DNA of 31,679 bases from Candidatus Falkowiibacteriota bacterium. GTDB taxonomy: Bacteria; Patescibacteriota; Patescibacteriia; Patescibacteriales; UBA12465. Within the stretch, counting starts at the first letter, position 1; every line of letters begins with the position of its first letter. Below, one piece after another: positions 8,800-16,393 of the stretch. The stretch lies in NCBI GenBank assembly GCA_903839955.1, contig CAIMEI010000048.1, positions 1-31,679 of the forward strand, written 5' to 3'. The translations under genes and the position numbers were made by a program. Below the pieces are notes generated by a model. The model had not been told where the DNA came from. It saw only the letters and a list, made by a program, of their open reading frames with translations, and did not search any database.

Positions 8800-10020
8800 T
8801 TATTCATAGCGCAAGGCGTCAATCGGATTCAATTTAGCCGCTCTTTGCGCTGGATAATAGCCGAAGATGATACCGATCAAAGCGGAAACGCCGAAAGCTA
8901 AGAGCACGGAAGAGGTGGAGATAACGCCAGTGATGCTAAAAATCTTGGAGACAATTAGTGAAAGAAGCCAGCCGAAAATAACGCCGATCACACCGCCAAA
9001 AAAAGTGAGCATGACCGACTCGGCCAAGAACTGACTGGAAATGTCCGCGCGCTTGGCACCGATGGCTTTGCGCAAACCAATTTCCCGCGTTCTTTCGGTG
9101 ACGGTCGTGAGCATCATGTTCATAATACCAATACCGCCAACCAGCAAAGATATGCCGGCAATGGCTCCCAGAAGAATCGTGAAGGTTCCAGTCACCGAAG
9201 AGGCCGTCGCCACGATATCGGCCTGCGTGCTGAGATTAAAATCGGCCGCGGTGGGGTCGCTGATTTTATGCCGTGCTAATAGTAGCGTGGTGATATCCGT
9301 TTCCACGGGAGTGAGCGCATTGGGGTCGGCCGCTGAAACGTTAATACTGCTAACATAATCATTGCCCGTGAAATAGCGCTGGGCGGTGGTCAGCGGAATA
9401 AAAATTTGGTCGTCTTGGTTAGTGAAGCCGCTGCCGCCCTTGGCCACCGATTCGCCAATGATCGTAAAATTCACTTCATTAACTTTTATTACTTGGCCAA
9501 CCGGATCGGTGCTGCTGCCAAAAAGATCCGCGGCCGTCGTCGGACCGATAACCGCCACCTTGGAATATTCATTTACCTGGCCGTCGGTGAAAAAAGATCC
9601 TTCGGCAATACTAAGATTGCGAACTTCCGGATATTGGGCGCTCGCTCCGAGGATGGTGGTGTTGGTGTTGGTATTTTTCCAGACTACTTGATAGCGCTTG
9701 GAAAGTTCCGGGGAAACAGCAACCACGCTGGAAACTTGGCTTTTAATGGCGTTGGCGTCATCGAGAGTGAGCGTCGGCGTACTTCCCCGCCCGGCGCTAA
9801 CCGGACTAAAACCTTTTTGCGCCCCCGAGCTAATCATGATTAAATTTGAGCCAATTGACTGAATACTATTGGTGATTGAGCTCTGCGCCCCTTGACCAAT
9901 AGAAACCATGGCGATAACCGAACCGATGCCAATCACAATTCCGAGCATCGTTAAGCCGGACCGCGCCTTGTTGGCGGTTACGGCACTATAGGTTTCGCTC
10001 ATTAAATCACTGGTCAGCAT
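8800..10020 (-). CDS. MacB/YknZ-like ABC transporter permease (pump 1)
   Basis: 406 residues with MacB-fold permease architecture: TM1 near residues 25-45 (LTMLGIVIGIGSVIAMVSIG), a large extracytoplasmic domain of about 230 residues, then three C-terminal TMs starting near 283. The family signature GGIGIMNMMLTTVTERTREIGLRKAIGAK lies around 297-325, and the protein ends YPAQRAAKLNPIDALRYE. Unlike E. coli MacB the ATPase is a separate protein encoded 21 nt upstream, as in Bacillus YknXYZ. Such systems act as mechanotransmitters that export peptides, toxins or lipids; the substrate here is unknown. It is the last gene of the sigma-led operon and is followed by a strong terminator. Confidence 0.9.
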   Translation of the reverse strand: MLTSDLMSETYSAVTANKARSGLTMLGIVIGIGSVIAMVSIGQGAQSSITNSIQSIGSNLIMISSGAQKGFSPVSAGRGSTPTLTLDDANAIKSQVSSVVAVSPELSKRYQVVWKNTNTNTTILGASAQYPEVRNLSIAEGSFFTDGQVNEYSKVAVIGPTTAADLFGSSTDPVGQVIKVNEVNFTIIGESVAKGGSGFTNQDDQIFIPLTTAQRYFTGNDYVSSINVSAADPNALTPVETDITTLLLARHKISDPTAADFNLSTQADIVATASSVTGTFTILLGAIAGISLLVGGIGIMNMMLTTVTERTREIGLRKAIGAKRADISSQFLAESVMLTFFGGVIGVIFGWLLSLIVSKIFSITGVISTSSVLLAFGVSALIGIIFGYYPAQRAAKLNPIDALRYE

Positions 10021-10041
10021 AAAAACAAAAAATTATAAACT

Positions 10042-10713
10042 TTAATCATTAACAATTTCACCATCGCGCAAATGGATAATTCGGTCAGCGTGTCTGGCAA
10101 TTTCTAAATCATGAGTAATCAGAATAATCGTGCGCTTTTCTTTCTTATTCAAATCTTTAAAAGTCTGCAAAACAATCTGGCCCGTTTTGGAATCCAAGTT
10201 GCCAGTCGGTTCGTCAGCCAAAATCAAGGCGGGATTGTTCACCAGGGCGCGCGCAATTGCCACGCGTTGCATCTGGCCGCCAGAAAGCTGGTTGGAATAA
10301 TGATGCCAGCGATCCTCAGGCATGGAAACGGCCCGCAAAGATTTTTTGGCGATCTCTTCCCGCTGCTTGGCTGGCACCTCGGCGTAAATCAAAGGCAGGG
10401 AGACATTACGCACCACTGTGGAACGGGACAAAAGATTGAATGACTGAAAAACAAAGCCGATTTTATCGCGTCTAATCGCCGCTAATTGATCGTCGGACAT
10501 CTTGGAAACATCAGCACCGTCCAAAAAATATTCGCCGCTGGTCGGAGAATCCAAGGCGCCGAGAATGTTCATGATGGTTGACTTTCCGGACCCAGAGGGA
10601 CCGGTGATGGCCACGAACTCGCCGGCCTTGATTTCGAAAGTGATATTTTTCAAAATCTTAGTTTCCATTTCACCGGCAAAATAGGATTTGCAGATATTAA
10701 CAAATTTGATCAT
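10042..10713 (-). CDS. MacB/LolD-type ABC ATPase (pump 1)
   Basis: 223 residues, normal for a stand-alone MacB/LolD/YknY-type ATPase. Visible motifs: Walker A GPSGSGKST (about 38-46), Q-loop region FVFQSFNLL, signature LSGGQMQRVAIARAL, Walker B LILADEPTGNLDS and H-loop ITHD. It powers the permease encoded 21 nt downstream; the adaptor gene ends 6 nt upstream. It is close in sequence to the second pump's ATPase at 17664-18380, which suggests an ancient duplication of the whole module. Confidence 0.93.
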   Translation of the reverse strand: MIKFVNICKSYFAGEMETKILKNITFEIKAGEFVAITGPSGSGKSTIMNILGALDSPTSGEYFLDGADVSKMSDDQLAAIRRDKIGFVFQSFNLLSRSTVVRNVSLPLIYAEVPAKQREEIAKKSLRAVSMPEDRWHHYSNQLSGGQMQRVAIARALVNNPALILADEPTGNLDSKTGQIVLQTFKDLNKKEKRTIILITHDLEIARHADRIIHLRDGEIVND

Positions 10714-10719
10714 AAAAAA

Positions 10720-12681
10720 TTAATTACCGCGGGCCGCGCCTCCGCCGGTGGAGCTGCCGCTCCGACTGGCCGTGGCTCCGCCACTAGCGCCGCCGCCACG
10801 ATTTCCGCCGCCGCCGAACAAGCCGCCCAAACCAGCGGAAGAGCTTTGGGCAGTCGCCGTAGTACTACTGGCAATGGTTTGGGTAATAATTAAATCCCCA
10901 TCATTCACGCCGCTAACAATCTCCGTTTGCGTGTCGTTGGAATCGCCAACCTGCACAAACTTACGAACTGGAGTAACGGAAGACGTGACTGGCTTTCGGC
11001 CATTGGCACTGACGCCCGGCAAGGTTTGGACATAAGACCCCTGATAGCCAGTTTTTATGGCCGCGCTAGGCACCAGAAGAACATTGTCCTTGGATTCGGT
11101 GATGATGTTTACGGAAGTGCTCATGCCCGGTTTGATCCTGGCGTCTTGAGAGTCGAAGGAAACTTTAATATTGTAGTTTACTACTCCGGAAGTGACGGTG
11201 CCGACACCGCTAATTTCGCTAACTTTGCCATTAATTTTCAGGTCAGGCAAAGCATCAAAAGTTAGCTGCGCATCTTGCCCGACTTTTATTTTGGCCGTGT
11301 CTACTTCGTTCAATTGAATGATGGCAATCTGCTGCTGAGTAACAATGGTGGCAATGGAAGTTGCCCCGGAAACCGTGGCGCTAGAACCGGCGTCCAAGCC
11401 AACGGTCGCGCTCAAAGCGGCTACCTGGCCATCGATCGGCGACTTGACCACAGTTTTGTCATAGTTCAACTGAGCCGACTGCAATTGAGCACTAGCCGAG
11501 ATCAGCTGCGAATAAGCGGCTTGAGTGGTGGATCGGTCGGCTGGAGCAACCAATTTGGCATATTGGGCCTGAGCATTTTGCAAGGACTGCTGAGCGCTAA
11601 CTACTTTCGCCTGAGCGGAATTGGTTTGAGCGGTTAAAGAAAGCTGAGCATTGGTGAGGGCATTTTGAGCAGCGGTGACCGCATCGTTTAGACCCTGGCG
11701 GCTGCTTTGCACCGAAGAAATACCGTTATTGATGGAGCTGACTTGGGAATTGATGGAGTTCTTGTAGGAATCCAGGCTGGATTGAGAAAAAGAGATGCTG
11801 GTAACAGAATTTTCCAGCAGATAAGAGGCGCTATTGAGGGCCGTCAAAGTATGAGATAAAAGATCAATTGTGCTGTTGGCCGCCGCATCAATACTGGCAT
11901 TGTCACGAACAGTTTTGGCGTTATTGAGACTGCTTACTGCCGCGTCCAAATAGGTGGCCGCCTGGTCGCTATTGACCTGCGTTTGATTGAGATAGCTGCT
12001 ATTTAAAGCGCCCAGAGTGATTTTGGCATTTTGGTCATTCAAGATTTTATTAATCAAATCAAAAGAACTGCGGCAAGCCGAAATCTGCGACTCAATCGTG
12101 CTCAAAGCCTGGTAGCGCTTGCTGTCGGAAGAATAAGAGGAAGAACTGTCGGTAATTTCCGGCAAGTTGTTTTGGGCTTGCGCCAAGTTTTCATTAGCAG
12201 TCTTGACGGTCTGTTCTTGATCGCTAAGCGCTTGCTGATAATTGCTTTGCGCCGTATTCACGGAGAGCTGGCTAATTTTGATGTCCTGGGAAGAGGCGCC
12301 AGACAAAACTTTATTGTAGTTGGCTTGAGCACTGGAATAGCTAGCCTGCGCTTGAGTCAGGGAAATTTTGGCATTGCGCTGATCAACAATCGCGATGACA
12401 TCGCCCGCCTTGATGTTTTGTCCCAAGGAAACTTTCACGGCTGTGATTGTTCCGGAAACCTCCGGCTTAACATCCACTTGAGAAATAGCCGAAACCTGTC
12501 CAGCACCAGAAACCATAACCGTTAGGTTGCCCGTCCGAACGGCCGACAAGACATATTGCGGCACGACTTTCTTGGGAAAAACTTTGGGGTAAAAATAATA
12601 AGCGGCACCGGCAATGACGAGTAGCCAGATCAGGTACTTGAGGCGCAAGAAACGTTTGAGAAAGGTGAGGATTTTTTTCAT
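10720..12681 (-). CDS. HlyD/MacA-like membrane-fusion adaptor (pump 1)
   Basis: 653 residues, much longer than MacA (about 370). One N-terminal TM anchor (about 16-32), first lipoyl half-domain (about 66-105, VKPEVSGTITAVKVSLGQ), a very long Ala/Gln/Ser-rich coiled coil to about 400, second lipoyl half (VVKSPIDGQVAALSATVG), a beta-barrel domain, and a Gly/Ser-rich tail (GGLFGGGGNRGGG). It should bridge the permease to the outer side of the envelope. Starts 2 nt after the anti-sigma-like gene, so its expression is tied to the ECF sigma factor. The extended hairpin and glycine-rich tail are unusual compared with YknX or MacA. It is paralogous to the adaptor at 18397-20151. Confidence 0.87.
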   Translation of the reverse strand: MKKILTFLKRFLRLKYLIWLLVIAGAAYYFYPKVFPKKVVPQYVLSAVRTGNLTVMVSGAGQVSAISQVDVKPEVSGTITAVKVSLGQNIKAGDVIAIVDQRNAKISLTQAQASYSSAQANYNKVLSGASSQDIKISQLSVNTAQSNYQQALSDQEQTVKTANENLAQAQNNLPEITDSSSSYSSDSKRYQALSTIESQISACRSSFDLINKILNDQNAKITLGALNSSYLNQTQVNSDQAATYLDAAVSSLNNAKTVRDNASIDAAANSTIDLLSHTLTALNSASYLLENSVTSISFSQSSLDSYKNSINSQVSSINNGISSVQSSRQGLNDAVTAAQNALTNAQLSLTAQTNSAQAKVVSAQQSLQNAQAQYAKLVAPADRSTTQAAYSQLISASAQLQSAQLNYDKTVVKSPIDGQVAALSATVGLDAGSSATVSGATSIATIVTQQQIAIIQLNEVDTAKIKVGQDAQLTFDALPDLKINGKVSEISGVGTVTSGVVNYNIKVSFDSQDARIKPGMSTSVNIITESKDNVLLVPSAAIKTGYQGSYVQTLPGVSANGRKPVTSSVTPVRKFVQVGDSNDTQTEIVSGVNDGDLIITQTIASSTTATAQSSSAGLGGLFGGGGNRGGGASGGATASRSGSSTGGGAARGN

Positions 12682-12683
12682 AT

Positions 12684-13460
12684 TTATTGATTATTATTGG
12701 GCTTTTGCTGATTATTTTGCAACGCCGGCCGACGCAGCGGCGGTTTTACTAAATTACAATGCTTGCGGCAACCATCCCAGGGGAAAATTTCGGTCGCCAT
12801 AAAAGTTCCCGGCTCTCCGGGCTGGCCGTTAATCATCACCATCTGCTCCGGAGTGATCAAGACTGATTCATCTTCCGTGGTTTCATCGCGAAAAAGCACT
12901 TGCCATTCTTGACCGTGAAAATCCCGCAAGATAAAGGAGCCATCACTCACCACTTCAATTTTACCGCCCAGCGCGCCTTCGCTCGGCCGCTCCCAAGCTG
13001 GAATGCGGGCATCAAAAACTTGTCCGTAAAAAGGCAGGCGGCGCGAAAAGGCCATATTCATTCGCTTGTGCATGCCAAAACTGGCAATCACTGAGCCGAG
13101 AATTATACTGCCGCAAAGAGAGGCGACAATCAACAGGTAGGCGGGATATTTATAGCTCTTTTTGAGGTGTTTTAAATTATAGTAAATGGCGCCGACCAAC
13201 AAGAGGAAAACCAGCAGCCAGGCATAAGGAATTGAGGCTAACAACCAATGGAGCTCCCCGACTGGCCGCGGATGATTCCAGCCTAGGCCGGTGAAATACA
13301 CAAAAAGGATCACCAAGGAAAAAGCGATTCCCCCCAAAATAGTGGCTAAAGCAACCAGTGTCCATAAAACGTAGCCGCGCGCCAAAAAATACCAGCGGGG
13401 GCGCGGCTTAATCGCCTTCTGCTTAATCGTCTCCAGGACTTTAGCGCTGAGGTCTTCCAT
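12684..13460 (-). CDS. Putative membrane anti-sigma factor
   Basis: 258 residues; its first 20 nt overlap the end of the ECF sigma gene, typical of a translationally coupled sigma/anti-sigma pair. A short cytoplasmic N terminus (MEDLSAKVLETIKQK) would bind sigma. Three TMs lie at about 33-57, 72-94 and 106-129. An extracytoplasmic domain (about 137-235) contains GGKIEVVSDGSFILRDFHGQEWQVLF, which looks like an OB-type beta barrel (DUF5666-like). The zinc-binding HxxxCxxC motif of classical ZAS anti-sigmas is absent. By position it likely holds the sigma factor inactive until an envelope signal is sensed. No sequence motif proves anti-sigma activity. Confidence 0.65.
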   Translation of the reverse strand: MEDLSAKVLETIKQKAIKPRPRWYFLARGYVLWTLVALATILGGIAFSLVILFVYFTGLGWNHPRPVGELHWLLASIPYAWLLVFLLLVGAIYYNLKHLKKSYKYPAYLLIVASLCGSIILGSVIASFGMHKRMNMAFSRRLPFYGQVFDARIPAWERPSEGALGGKIEVVSDGSFILRDFHGQEWQVLFRDETTEDESVLITPEQMVMINGQPGEPGTFMATEIFPWDGCRKHCNLVKPPLRRPALQNNQQKPNNNQ

Positions 13461-14016
13461 ACTTTTCTTTCAGCTCTTTTTTGGCTGAATATATTAACGT
13501 GGCAACACTGCCGTTAGGTTTTTTTAAAATGTCGGAAATTTCTTCATAGCTTTTTTCTTCAAAAAAACGCAGGACCAGAACTTCGCGATGAATCGGTTTG
13601 AGTTTGGTAAGCACCGCCGAAATCTCTCTCTGCAGGTCGCGATTTTCAATTTCCACATTCAAATCAATTTCCGCTCGCAAACGGTTTGCCAAGAAATCGT
13701 CAATTTCCACGGTCTGCGGCCGAGCGCTTTTGGCGCGGTGGTGGCTGATGACTTGATTATGGGCAATACGGTAAATCCAGGAAGAAAATTTCAGGTCAAT
13801 ATCGAAATCATTTAAGTTTTTATAAAGCTTAATGAAAATGTCCTGCAAAACGTCCTCCACTTCTTCATTGTCAAAATTGGAAATGCGCTTGATATAGCGC
13901 GACAGCTTGGGACTGTAACGATTCACCAAAACTGCGAAAAAGGCCTGGTCTTTCAAGGCTAAGGAAACTAATTCATTGTCGGATTGAGAAGAGTTTTCTT
14001 CTTGATTTAACGGCAT
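13441..14016 (-). CDS. ECF-type RNA polymerase sigma factor
   Basis: 191 residues, the normal ECF size. Region 2 spans about 30-95 (NRYSPKLSRYIKRI, EVEDVLQDIFIKLYKNL, FSSWIYRIAHNQVISHHR), with the DVLQ/DIF core-binding motif and FSSW -10 recognition region. Region 4 follows at about 132-185 (LKPIHREVLVLRFFEEKSYEEISDILKKPNGSV), a clear helix-turn-helix. It overlaps the putative anti-sigma gene by 20 nt and heads the efflux operon, so the simplest model is autoregulated envelope-stress control of pump 1 (inference). A housekeeping-type promoter sits about 90 nt upstream; I see no convincing ECF -35 (GGAAC) in the leader. Confidence 0.92.
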   Translation of the reverse strand: MPLNQEENSSQSDNELVSLALKDQAFFAVLVNRYSPKLSRYIKRISNFDNEEVEDVLQDIFIKLYKNLNDFDIDLKFSSWIYRIAHNQVISHHRAKSARPQTVEIDDFLANRLRAEIDLNVEIENRDLQREISAVLTKLKPIHREVLVLRFFEEKSYEEISDILKKPNGSVATLIYSAKKELKEKYGRPQR

Positions 14017-14032
14017 TAGGCTTAGCCCTTAT

Positions 14033-14051
14033 CCTCAAAAAACGCTTGAGG
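14033..14051 (-). other. Small hairpin in the sigma-operon leader
   Basis: CCTCAA/TTGAGG arms (14033-14038 and 14046-14051) with a 7 nt loop, 17-35 nt upstream of the sigma start codon. On the minus strand the downstream arm contains GAGG, and a second AAGGG lies between the hairpin and ATG. It could influence translation, but there is no further evidence. Confidence 0.3.
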
Positions 14052-14106
14052 TTATAGAGCTTAATACGCAAGGGAGCGGAAATATTTTTTCCAATCCAGT
14101 TTTATT

Positions 14107-14135
14107 ATTTTAACATTTTTGGCTTAAATTAGCAA
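14107..14135 (-). promoter_or_regulatory. Promoter of the ECF-sigma/efflux operon
   Basis: Minus strand -35 TTGCTA (14135-14130), 17 nt spacer, extended -10 TGTTAAAAT (hexamer TAAAAT, 14112-14107). The predicted leader is about 85 nt. Its -35 is only 2 bp from the -35 of the divergent promoter. Confidence 0.6.
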
Positions 14136-14137
14136 AA

Positions 14138-14166
14138 TTGACAAAAAACCGAGGGAAATATAAAAT
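14138..14166 (+). promoter_or_regulatory. Promoter of the plus-strand orphan gene
   Basis: Consensus -35 TTGACA (14138-14143), 17 nt spacer, -10 TAAAAT (14161-14166). Predicted start near 14173, about 37 nt before the ATG at 14210. The -35 coincides with a possible TTG start codon, which argues against translation beginning there. Confidence 0.75.
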
Positions 14167-14209
14167 ATTCAAAGCAATCCACCAAATACGAACCTTAACA
14201 AATAAGAAT

Positions 14210-14689
14210 ATGAAAGCTTTATATGACATCACCGAACACGATTTCTCCATTTTCTTGAACAAAAGAGAAATTTTCTGGCTTCTTCGAGGAGAAGAACAGC
14301 ACGGAGAACTTTTATCAATTGGCGACCAGGGCGTGCTGGAACAAAAAAGTTTTCTTAAGTTACTAATCACGCCTAGTACCAGAATGCTGGAGGAAAAATA
14401 TCAACGGTCAAAATGCGAGCAAAAAGATTTCGTCCCAGAAAACTTGCTAGTTGAATGGGGCGGCAGTAGTCATGATGACCCAATTGTTATCACGCTCAAC
14501 AAATCGTTCGCTGAAGAAAATCTGGACCTGGAGTTGTTAAAAGATACGGGCGGCATCTTTTTTCGCTACAGCGGCGGCAACAAAATATATATTTATTCCG
14601 ACGCTGGACATGTCTCCGACGAAGCAAATCTCCTCACCTTCACCGCGCATGAAAATGTTTGGCGAGCAAAATATCAAAAACCGGACTAA
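14210..14689 (+). CDS. Hypothetical protein (plus-strand orphan)
   Basis: 159 residues, the only convincing plus-strand protein gene in the window. Start chosen at ATG 14210 because the longer reading frame from TTG 14138 begins inside the -35 box and would precede the transcription start. The protein is acidic and soluble-looking, with no TM or signal peptide. It has an alternating beta pattern in its second half (GGIFFRYSGGNKIYIYSDAG) and one Cys. I recognise no family. It is monocistronic: strong promoter, one gene, then a hairpin terminator whose loop contains the end of the stop codon. It sits between two efflux operons, divergent from the sigma operon and convergent with marR. Confidence 0.65.
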   Translation: MKALYDITEHDFSIFLNKREIFWLLRGEEQHGELLSIGDQGVLEQKSFLKLLITPSTRMLEEKYQRSKCEQKDFVPENLLVEWGGSSHDDPIVITLNKSFAEENLDLELLKDTGGIFFRYSGGNKIYIYSDAGHVSDEANLLTFTAHENVWRAKYQKPD

Positions 14690-14700
14690 ACCCGGTTTTT
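14676..14700. terminator. Bidirectional terminator shared by the orphan gene and marR
   Basis: 9 bp inverted repeat AAAAACCGG (14676-14684)/CCGGTTTTT (14692-14700) with a 7 nt loop. On the plus strand a T run continues to 14702; on the minus strand the left arm gives T5. The orphan gene's TAA (14687-14689) is inside the loop, and the marR stop (14703-14701) abuts the other side. Confidence 0.85.
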
Positions 14701-15144
14701 TTATTGGCGATCAGCGGGAATTTTTATTTTGCCGACCAGGGCGACGAAATGAGCAATCTCCGCAGTGGAGAGCTGCGAAAAGGCTTCGCCGATATTAAGA
14801 AAATACTCTTTGCGGAAACGATTGAATTGTTTTCGCGCGGAAACACTCAGCTTAATGATACTCACGCGGCGATCGCCGCGGTCCTCTTCCCGGCTGACTA
14901 ATTTTTTTTCCACCAAAGAATCCACCAATTGAGTAACTGCTCCGGGAGTGATACGGATAAATTTAGCGAGTTCGTTAACGGTCGCTCCTTCTTTTTTGGG
15001 AGCGACAAAAAATAAAATCATTAGTTGTGAGCGGTTGAGCTGATAGTCTTCAAAGGGAAAATTATTAATCGCGTGCCAGCCGCGCATAATAGTATTCATC
15101 TCCTCCATCAAACCTTGGATTAGTTGTTGGCGTTTTTTCTCCAT
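14701..15144 (-). CDS. MarR-family transcriptional regulator
   Basis: 147 residues with the MarR winged-helix arrangement: dimerising helices at both ends and a wHTH at about 35-105 containing NELAKFIRITPGAVTQLVDSLVEKKLV, followed by the wing motif REEDRGDRRV. MarR proteins usually repress efflux or stress genes and let go on binding small ligands or oxidation. The gene begins 1 nt after the second permease of pump 2, so it is cotranscribed with the pump it probably controls. A palindrome overlaps the -10 box of that operon 5 kb upstream, consistent with feedback repression (inference). No cysteine suggests ligand rather than thiol sensing. Confidence 0.9.
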   Translation of the reverse strand: MEKKRQQLIQGLMEEMNTIMRGWHAINNFPFEDYQLNRSQLMILFFVAPKKEGATVNELAKFIRITPGAVTQLVDSLVEKKLVSREEDRGDRRVSIIKLSVSARKQFNRFRKEYFLNIGEAFSQLSTAEIAHFVALVGKIKIPADRQ

Positions 15145-15145
15145 A

Positions 15146-16387
15146 TTATTCGTGGCTCAGCGCCGAAATCGGATCCAGCTTAGCAGCGCTTCTCGCCGGC
15201 AAGACGCCGAAGCTAATACCGATTACCGCCGAAACGCCGAAGCCGATTAACACCGCATAGAAAGGCATAACGAATTTCCAAGCCAAGCCATTTTGAATGG
15301 CAATCACGGAAACTAGCCAGCTTAATAGGGCGCCCAATAGAATGCCAACTGCGCCGCCCAGAACCGTGACCACCACCGACTCGACGAGAAATTCCCGCAA
15401 AATGTCGGCGTCTTTGGCGCCTAAAGCTTTTTTCAAACCAATTTCAGCCGTTCTCTCGGTAACCACCACATACATAATGTTCATGATTCCCACCCCGCCG
15501 ACAATCAAGGAAATGGCGGCGATGGCGATTAATAGAATTGTGATGCCATTAAAAATCGTATTGAAAGTATCCATTACTTGCGCCTGAGTAGTCACCAAAA
15601 AATCGTCCTTATCCGGATTGGTGATGCCGTGATTATGGCGCAAAACGGTTTTGATGTTTTCCGCGGTGGCATCGCTCAAATTCAAATCATTGAGCTGGAC
15701 GATTATTCGGACAATATAATTAACGCCCAGTAGTTTTTTTTGCGCCGTGTTCAGCGGCACAAAAGCCATGTCGTCCGTCCCGCCGGCCAAGCCGCTGGAA
15801 GGATTATAAACCCCGATCACCAAAAAATTTAGAGTACCAAAGTGAACCAGCTTGCCGACTGGGTCGTCGGCGTTGAAGAGATCACTCGCTAATTTATTAC
15901 CCAAAATTATTACTTGCGCACCGCCGGCGTCCTCGCTCTCGGTAAAAAATCGCCCCTCGCGCAAAGTGCTCTGATCAATCGCGAAGCGCGCCGCCGAGGT
16001 CCCCAAATAAACAGCGCTCTTTTGATTATTGCGGTAATTGGCAATCACTTGGCCGGCCACCGCGCCGTAATCATTAACCACGTTGGGAATTTTTTTAAGA
16101 TCATCCACGTCCCGCTGCTTCAAGGTGGTTACCACTAAGCCGCCGAAGCTTCCCGTGTTTGGAATACTGGCCCGATTCTTGTTGGCCGAAGGAACTTTAG
16201 TGGCAACATACAAAGTATTGCTGCCTAAAGCGGCAATTTGATCATTAATCAAGTTGCGAAAGCCCGCTCCCGTGGAAAGCACCAAAATAACCGTCGCAAT
16301 ACCGATCATGATTCCCAGGGTCGTCAAAAAAGTCCGTAAAGGATTGGCGACGAGAACTTTCATTGCTTGTTTGAAGGCCGTAAACAT
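15146..16387 (-). CDS. MacB/YknZ-like ABC transporter permease, second of pump 2
   Basis: 413 residues, MacB-fold: TM1 (FLTTLGIMIGIATVILVLSTG, about 18-38), a large extracytoplasmic domain, and three C-terminal TMs with the signature GGVGIMNIMYVVVTERTAEIGLKKALGAK. It ends LPARSAAKLDPISALSHE. It follows another permease gene by 6 nt. The two are only moderately similar, so pump 2 may work as a heterodimer (like LolC/LolE) instead of the homodimer expected for pump 1 (inference). Confidence 0.88.
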   Translation of the reverse strand: MFTAFKQAMKVLVANPLRTFLTTLGIMIGIATVILVLSTGAGFRNLINDQIAALGSNTLYVATKVPSANKNRASIPNTGSFGGLVVTTLKQRDVDDLKKIPNVVNDYGAVAGQVIANYRNNQKSAVYLGTSAARFAIDQSTLREGRFFTESEDAGGAQVIILGNKLASDLFNADDPVGKLVHFGTLNFLVIGVYNPSSGLAGGTDDMAFVPLNTAQKKLLGVNYIVRIIVQLNDLNLSDATAENIKTVLRHNHGITNPDKDDFLVTTQAQVMDTFNTIFNGITILLIAIAAISLIVGGVGIMNIMYVVVTERTAEIGLKKALGAKDADILREFLVESVVVTVLGGAVGILLGALLSWLVSVIAIQNGLAWKFVMPFYAVLIGFGVSAVIGISFGVLPARSAAKLDPISALSHE

Positions 16388-16393
16388 AAGTAA

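Noticed and set aside
10748..12525. Long plus-strand open frames opposite the pump 1 adaptor
   Set aside because: They are antisense shadows of a repetitive Ala/Gln/Gly-rich coding sequence, with no promoter or plausible protein.
14138..14209. Longer start (TTG at 14138) for the plus-strand orphan gene
   Set aside because: The TTG is the first half of a consensus -35 box and precedes the predicted transcription start; ATG 14210 fits better.
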